NCBI RefSeq assembly: GCF_017744445.1 | Contig: NZ_JAGIBH010000005.1 | Location: 1 to 64,000, forward strand | DNA: 64,000 nucleotides | From: Caulobacter sp. | Lineage (GTDB): Bacteria > Pseudomonadota > Alphaproteobacteria > Caulobacterales > Caulobacteraceae | Direction of reading: 5' to 3' | The notes under the pieces: model-generated | Told to the model about the DNA's origin: nothing | What the model saw: only the letters and a program-made list of their open reading frames with translations | Databases searched by the model: none | Part shown: one piece after another, positions 59,919 to 64,000 of the stretch | Numbering within the stretch: the stretch's first letter is position 1 | How the letters are laid out: every line of letters starts with the position of its first letter | Program-made: the position numbers and the translations under genes

Positions 59919-61145
59919 CTAGGTCAGGGCGGAGTAGATCAGCGTCTTCATCTCTCGGCGGATGGGATAGATCCACGAGGGGCTCATCTGGGTCATGAAC
60001 ACCACGTGCAGCTTCTCGACCGGGTCGATAAAGAACGAGGTCGAGAACATTCCACCCCAATAGTACTCGCCGACCGAACCCGGGATCATTGCGCGCGTGG
60101 GATCCTGGGTGACGGCGAAGCCCAGGCCAAAGCCGGTGCCGGCATTCTGGGTCTCGCTGAACAGCGACCGCGACTGGGTGGCCAGGTCGCCCTTGCCCGG
60201 CAGGTGGTTCAGGGTCATCAGCTCCAGGGTCTTGCGGCCCAGGATGCGCACGCCGTCCAGCTCGCCGCCATTGGCGCACATCTGGCAGAAGCGGTGATAG
60301 TCCAGGGCGGTTGAGACCAGGCCACCGCCGCCCGACAGCAGCTTAGGCTGCTTGCGCCAGGCGCTTTCCTCGGCGCGATCCAGGATGCCGCGCGGCTTGT
60401 CCGGTCCTGCGTACAGCCAGCAATCGGTCAGGCGGTCGGCCTTGTCGCCGGGCACGACGAAGCCCGTGTCGTGCATCTTCAGCGGCTTGAAGATGTTCTC
60501 GGCGAAGAACTGGTCCAGCGGCATGCCCGACACGCGCTGCACCACCGCCCCCAGCACGTCGGTCGAGACCGAATAGTTCCAGGCCTCGCCCGGCGAGAAC
60601 TCCAGCGGCAGTTTGCCCAGCGCGCCGACGAAGCCGTCCAGGTCGAGATTGTCGTGCCAGTCCTCGATCTTGCCCTTGCGATAGGCCGCGTCGACATTGG
60701 TACGGTTCTGGAAGCCATACGTAAGACCGGAGGTGTGGCGCAGCAGATCCAGCATGCGCATCGGCTCGGCGGTCGGCTTGGTCATGAATGGCGCGTCGCC
60801 GCCGCCGCCAGCATGGACGCCCACGCCTTTGAACTCCGGGAGGACGTGGCTGACGGGTGTATCGATCGCGACCTTGCCCTGCTCGACCAGCATCATGAAG
60901 GCGACGGAGGTGACCGGCTTGGTCATGCTGGCGATGCGGAAGAGCGAGCCTTCATCGATCGCCCGGTCCGAGCTCTCGCGCGCCTGCCCCTGGCTACTGA
61001 AGTGGACGATCTCGCCGTCGCGGCTGATCAGCAGCTGGGCATGCGGCAGCTTGCCCGAGTCGATGTAGCGCTCCCTCAGGAACGCATCGACGAAGTTCAG
61101 GCGGCCCGCATCGAAGCCATGCTTTTCTGGCGATTTGATCTTCAC
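59919..61145 (-). CDS. Serine hydrolase, class C beta-lactamase / EstB-like
   Basis: 408 residues, no clear signal peptide. Nucleophile motif SMTK in FRIASMTKPVTSVAFM, second motif YSVS in WNYSVSTDVLGAVV, GGMFS near the C-terminus. Such cytoplasmic family VIII esterases act on short-chain esters. The GTG at 61145 lies after GGGAGAGC and starts VKIKSPEKHGFD; an upstream in-frame start would lack a ribosome site. Divergent from the GST gene, with a 142-base region between. Confidence 0.85.
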   Translation of the reverse strand: MKIKSPEKHGFDAGRLNFVDAFLRERYIDSGKLPHAQLLISRDGEIVHFSSQGQARESSDRAIDEGSLFRIASMTKPVTSVAFMMLVEQGKVAIDTPVSHVLPEFKGVGVHAGGGGDAPFMTKPTAEPMRMLDLLRHTSGLTYGFQNRTNVDAAYRKGKIEDWHDNLDLDGFVGALGKLPLEFSPGEAWNYSVSTDVLGAVVQRVSGMPLDQFFAENIFKPLKMHDTGFVVPGDKADRLTDCWLYAGPDKPRGILDRAEESAWRKQPKLLSGGGGLVSTALDYHRFCQMCANGGELDGVRILGRKTLELMTLNHLPGKGDLATQSRSLFSETQNAGTGFGLGFAVTQDPTRAMIPGSVGEYYWGGMFSTSFFIDPVEKLHVVFMTQMSPSWIYPIRREMKTLIYSALT

Positions 61146-61160
61146 CGCGCTCTCCCCAAT

Positions 61161-61178
61161 CTTGTTGTTTGATACAAG
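61161..61178. promoter_or_regulatory. TTGT...ACAA dyad near the esterase start
   Basis: CTTGT and ACAAG arms spaced by 8 bases. Lies 16-33 bases before the esterase GTG; might be the operator of a repressor. Confidence 0.3.
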
Positions 61179-61228
61179 CGTATGGCCGCTTGGCCTCGGC
61201 GGCAAGATTTTCGTTGATCAATAATGGA

Positions 61229-61247
61229 ATGATTGTTCAACAATCAT
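61229..61247. promoter_or_regulatory. 19-bp perfect palindrome between the esterase and GST genes
   Basis: ATGATTGTT-C-AACAATCAT, 9-bp arms with a single central base, AT-rich, in the middle of the divergent promoter region, 41 bases before the GST ATG. A strong candidate operator for a shared regulator; none is encoded next to it. Confidence 0.65.
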
Positions 61248-61287
61248 CTAGCGATCTCGCATGGTCGCAATTGGGGGAAGAACGAGG

Positions 61288-61905
61288 ATGATCGAGCTCT
61301 ATCACTGTCATGACGCTCGTTCGTTCCGCGCGCTATGGGCGCTGGAAGAGATGGGCCTACCCTATCGCCTGCACCTGCTGCCCTTCCCGCCCCGCATCCT
61401 GCAGCCGGAGTATCTGGAGCAGAACCCGCTGGGCACTATCCCACTGATGATCGACGGCGACACGCGGATGACCGAGAGCGCCGCGATCCCGCAGTACCTG
61501 GCGACACGCCACGGCCCCTCGCCGCTGGCTGTCGGCGTCGACGAGCCAGACTACGGCCTGTGGCTGGACTGGCTGCACCGCAGCGAGGCGACCCTGACGT
61601 TCCCGCAGACGATCGTGCTGCGCTACACCCAGCTGGAGCCCGAGGAGCGCCGGCTGAAGCAGGCCGCCGACGACTACGCCCAGTGGTTCCTGTCGCGCCT
61701 GCGCCACCTGACCCGCGCCCTGGCCGACCGTGAATGGCTGTGCGCCGGACGCTTCACCATGGCCGACATCTGCGTCGGCTACGCCCTGCTGCTGGCCCAC
61801 GACCTGAACCTCGCTCACAAGTTCAGCCCCGAGGTCGCGGCCTATTGGGAGCGTCTGGCCGCGCGTCCGGGCTTCGTCGCCGCCAAGGCGGCGCAGAAAG
61901 CCTAG
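61288..61905 (+). CDS. Glutathione S-transferase family protein
   Basis: 205 residues. N-terminal thioredoxin-like domain IELYHCHDARSFRALWALEEMGLPYRLHLLPFPP with NPLGTIPLMIDG and TESAAIPQYLA. The C-terminal helical domain includes RFTMADICVGYALLLAHDLN. Ser in the RSFRALWAL start fits beta/theta-type chemistry. AACGAGG lies right before the ATG at 61288. Convergent with the M28-like gene, 4-base overlap. Confidence 0.88.
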   Translation: MIELYHCHDARSFRALWALEEMGLPYRLHLLPFPPRILQPEYLEQNPLGTIPLMIDGDTRMTESAAIPQYLATRHGPSPLAVGVDEPDYGLWLDWLHRSEATLTFPQTIVLRYTQLEPEERRLKQAADDYAQWFLSRLRHLTRALADREWLCAGRFTMADICVGYALLLAHDLNLAHKFSPEVAAYWERLAARPGFVAAKAAQKA

Positions 61906-63185
61906 GCCTTCAGCGCCGCGTCGATCGCCGTCCGGAAGGCCTTGGCCACCGGCAGGACCAGATCGCCCGACACGCACCGCATGTCGTCGCCTGCCGTGTG
62001 GAAGAAGCGGTGGCCGCCATAGAGGCCGATCGCCGAGGGGTAGCCGGCCTCGATCACGTTCACCAGCTCGCCGCCGGCATTGGCCTTGTTGGCCTCGTAG
62101 ACCGCCTCCAGGCCGCTCAGCCCCTTGAAGGCGGCCTTGGTCGGGGCGATCAGGTCCGGCGTCGCGGTCAGCACCCGCTGGCTGTCAGCGCTGGGCAAAG
62201 GCCGCAGGGTGGCCAGTTCGTGCCAGTCCCGCGCCGCGGCGCTGGCGCCGATGTGGCACCACAGCTTGGTGTCGGCGGGCTTGGGCGCGTGGTGCTCCAG
62301 ATACTGCTCGCCGCCCAGATAGATGTACTCGTGGCCGCTGGTGGCGACGAACTCCAGGTTCACGCCAGGTTTGGCCGCCGCCAGGGCATGGGCCAGGGAC
62401 AGCCACACCGCCACGCCGGCCCCACGCTCGGCCGTGCAGGTGAACCAGCCCGAGCGCGGCGTCGTGACGATCAGGGTCTTGGCCGCGCCGCGATTGAGGC
62501 GAGCAACGAGGTTGTAGGCCTGCCGGAGGCCGACCTCGGCGTCGACGGTCAGGGTCGCCGTCGCCCCGGCCCTGGCGGCGGCGACGAACGGCGCTGTGTC
62601 CTTCGGGGCCAAGAGGACGACGGGCTTCTGGAAACCAGGTTCGGACGGGCTGACATTGAGGCCGATCACCTCGCCCGTCGGCCCGGTGGTCACGACCACG
62701 GCCGCCGCCGCGCCGCGATCGAAGACGTCTTTTAGAGCCGCGCCGATGGCCGGTTGGGCCATGCTGACCCAGCGACTGAACGGCAGCACGACCAGGGCGA
62801 TGGCCCCTTCCAGACTGCCGCCCGCGCTGGCCGGCTTGATCGGCAGGGTCAGACCGTCCGCGCCCGTCGTCTTGACGATCGCCTGCGGGAAGACCGTCGC
62901 CGACTTGTCGCCGACGACCAGGGTCGCCTTGCGGACCTCGGCAAAAGGCACGTCGAAGGCTTGGCGTTCGCAGCGATAGCCGAGGGCGGTCAGGTCGCCC
63001 TCGAGCCATGCGCCGCTGGCGATGTCGCCCCTCCCGCCAGAGGCCTTCACCCCGAAGCCGGCGAACCGCTCGAGCACGGCCTGGAACCAGGCCGCGTCAA
63101 ACGTCTCGGCGGGAGCAGCGCGCGCCTGAGACGCCGCCGCGAGCACGCCCGCCCCCACCAGAAGATCCCGCCGCGACGTCTTCAT
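61902..63185 (-). CDS. M28-peptidase-like exported protein, zinc ligands partly missing
   Basis: 427 residues. Tat signal SRRDLLVGAGVLAAASQARA. A PA-like insertion (about 130-240) and an M28-like aminopeptidase fold: LIVTTPRSGWFTCTAERGAGVAVWLSLAHALA corresponds to the first metal-binding segment, FVATSGHEYIYLGGEQYLEHH to the catalytic Glu region, FFHTAGDDMRCVSG to the final His. The usual HxD of the first segment is replaced by TPRSG, so catalysis is doubtful. GGGAG precedes the ATG. Eleven bases behind the TonB-dependent receptor gene, so co-expressed with it. Confidence 0.72.
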   Translation of the reverse strand: MKTSRRDLLVGAGVLAAASQARAAPAETFDAAWFQAVLERFAGFGVKASGGRGDIASGAWLEGDLTALGYRCERQAFDVPFAEVRKATLVVGDKSATVFPQAIVKTTGADGLTLPIKPASAGGSLEGAIALVVLPFSRWVSMAQPAIGAALKDVFDRGAAAAVVVTTGPTGEVIGLNVSPSEPGFQKPVVLLAPKDTAPFVAAARAGATATLTVDAEVGLRQAYNLVARLNRGAAKTLIVTTPRSGWFTCTAERGAGVAVWLSLAHALAAAKPGVNLEFVATSGHEYIYLGGEQYLEHHAPKPADTKLWCHIGASAAARDWHELATLRPLPSADSQRVLTATPDLIAPTKAAFKGLSGLEAVYEANKANAGGELVNVIEAGYPSAIGLYGGHRFFHTAGDDMRCVSGDLVLPVAKAFRTAIDAALKA

Positions 63186-63196
63186 GCCGATCTCCC

Positions 63197-64000
63197 TTAC
63201 CAGCGGTAGGTGATGTTGGCCCCGATAGTCCGGGGCGCGTTGTAGCGATTGGCCAGCGGAGCGCCGGCGTTCTGGAACTGTAGGAGGGCGATGGTCTTGT
63301 CGGCCAGGTTCTGGATGAACACCGCCGCCTGGATCTTGCCGATATCGACCCCGGCCCGCAGGCTGATCAGGTCGACCGGCCGCAGATAGATGGCCGGCGT
63401 CGCCACCGTCACCGTGTCCTGCACCCCGCCGTCCTGGGCGTTGTAGGTGACGTTGCCAAAGCCCGTGACCTTCTCGGTGATGCGACGGCGGTAGTCGACC
63501 GTGGCCGAGGCCGTCCATTTCGGGATCTGGGCGACCGACGAGCCGACCACGGGCAGACCCGAATAGTTGTTCGGCGTCTCCAAATAGCGGGCCCGCTGGC
63601 GGGCGCCGTTCAGGCTCAGGCTGAGCAGGCCGTCGGCGACATGGAAGCGACCATCGACCGCCGCCGAGACGCCGCGCGCGTGGACCGTGCCGCCATTGAT
63701 GTTGAAGATCGTCCCGGCCCGCTGGCAGGCGTTCAGCACGGTGCAGCCGTCGGTGATCGACGTGATCGCGTTGTCGGTCGTCGAGCGATAGGTCGCCAGG
63801 CGCAGATAGATGTTCCGCGCCAGGTTGCCCTTGAAACCGACCTCGTAGCTGGTCGTGTCCTCGTTGTCGTAGGTCGAGCGGAACGGGTTCGGCGCGGCCG
63901 GCGACGAGGTGCGGGCGTTGACGCCGCCGGCGCGATAGCCGGTGCCGACCTTGGCGTAGACCAGCGACTGCATCGGGCCCGGGATCCGATAGCTGGCCGT
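63197..64000 (-). CDS. TonB-dependent receptor, C-terminal part (truncated by window edge)
   Basis: The frame is open to base 64000; 267 residues of the C-terminal barrel are present. VYAKVGTGYRAGGVNAR, NEDTTSYEVGFKGNLARNIYLRLATYRSTTDNAI, SLRAGVDIGKIQAAVFIQNLADK and a terminal GANITYRW strand identify the family. The CTVLNAC pair lies in an external loop. Substrate not inferable; the M28-like protein follows after 11 bases. Confidence 0.9.
   Translation of the reverse strand, partial: TASYRIPGPMQSLVYAKVGTGYRAGGVNARTSSPAAPNPFRSTYDNEDTTSYEVGFKGNLARNIYLRLATYRSTTDNAITSITDGCTVLNACQRAGTIFNINGGTVHARGVSAAVDGRFHVADGLLSLSLNGARQRARYLETPNNYSGLPVVGSSVAQIPKWTASATVDYRRRITEKVTGFGNVTYNAQDGGVQDTVTVATPAIYLRPVDLISLRAGVDIGKIQAAVFIQNLADKTIALLQFQNAGAPLANRYNAPRTIGANITYRW

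Noticed and set aside
1..64000. Search by eye for CRISPR arrays, tRNA or rRNA genes, transposases, integrases and phage genes
   Set aside because: No regularly spaced repeats, cloverleaf-like sequences, transposase motifs or terminal inverted repeats were noticed. A tRNAscan or profile search would be needed to be certain.

Overview
This is a GC-rich window with 57 protein-coding genes packed at bacterial density. Many neighbours overlap by 4 bases (ATGA or GTGA). No rRNA, tRNA, CRISPR array, insertion sequence or phage gene was seen. The content points to an alphaproteobacterium of the Caulobacter group. It has the radA-cvpA-purF arrangement, Xanthomonas/Caulobacter-type TonB-dependent receptors, a NodT-type outer-membrane factor, a CtrA-like box before a chemoreceptor gene, and a protein whose C-terminal half closely resembles the N-terminal domain of the Caulobacter S-layer protein RsaA. 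The genus is inferred from remembered families, not from a search.

Layout. 1-9457 is mostly housekeeping: the end of dnaB, a MarC-family membrane protein, the RsaA-domain protein, alr, a lipoprotein, radA-cvpA-purF, an SBF-type transporter and an SDR. 9458-14058 holds a soluble PAS-chemoreceptor, a serine hydrolase and a large unknown membrane protein. 14100-19140 is der, bamB, a YfgM-like TPR protein and panB. 19271-22208 carries two similar cassettes of a DUF6249-like membrane protein, an ECF sigma factor and a small one- or two-TM protein (candidate anti-sigma), plus a 59-residue relative. 22256-27541 holds small enzymes and two regulator/effector pairs: ArsR with an SRPBCC protein, and BlaI with an M56 protease carrying ankyrin repeats. 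27585-32340 has a GMC oxidoreductase with a small Tat protein, a DUF2147/AraC/membrane-protein operon and an orphan response regulator. 32444-35683 is a large autotransporter with Asp-rich inserts.

35806-59329 is a plant-polysaccharide (pectin / rhamnogalacturonan) locus: a LamG protein, GH105-DUF4861, GH28, DUF4450, PL22 oligogalacturonate lyase, a TonB-dependent receptor, a GH65-like (alpha/alpha)6 enzyme, a GH78 rhamnosidase and a sialidase-like propeller. Nearly all have export signals. The likely scheme is that TonB-dependent uptake brings oligosaccharides into the periplasm, where lyase, unsaturated-uronyl hydrolase, polygalacturonase and rhamnosidase trim them. The cytoplasmic uronate pathway and the regulator are not in the window. 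An EmrAB-NodT efflux operon with a divergent TetR gene sits inside this locus (50437-55326) and looks like a separate module. 59390-64000 has a double-ACT protein, a serine hydrolase and a GST facing each other across a palindrome, an M28-like protein and a truncated TonB-dependent receptor.

Regulatory DNA is visible at several promoters: paired 17-bp TetR-type dyads, paired BlaI-type dyads 33 bp apart, an ArsR-type dyad, LacI- and GntR-like sites in the pectin locus, and hairpins that overlap start regions at alr and the autotransporter gene.
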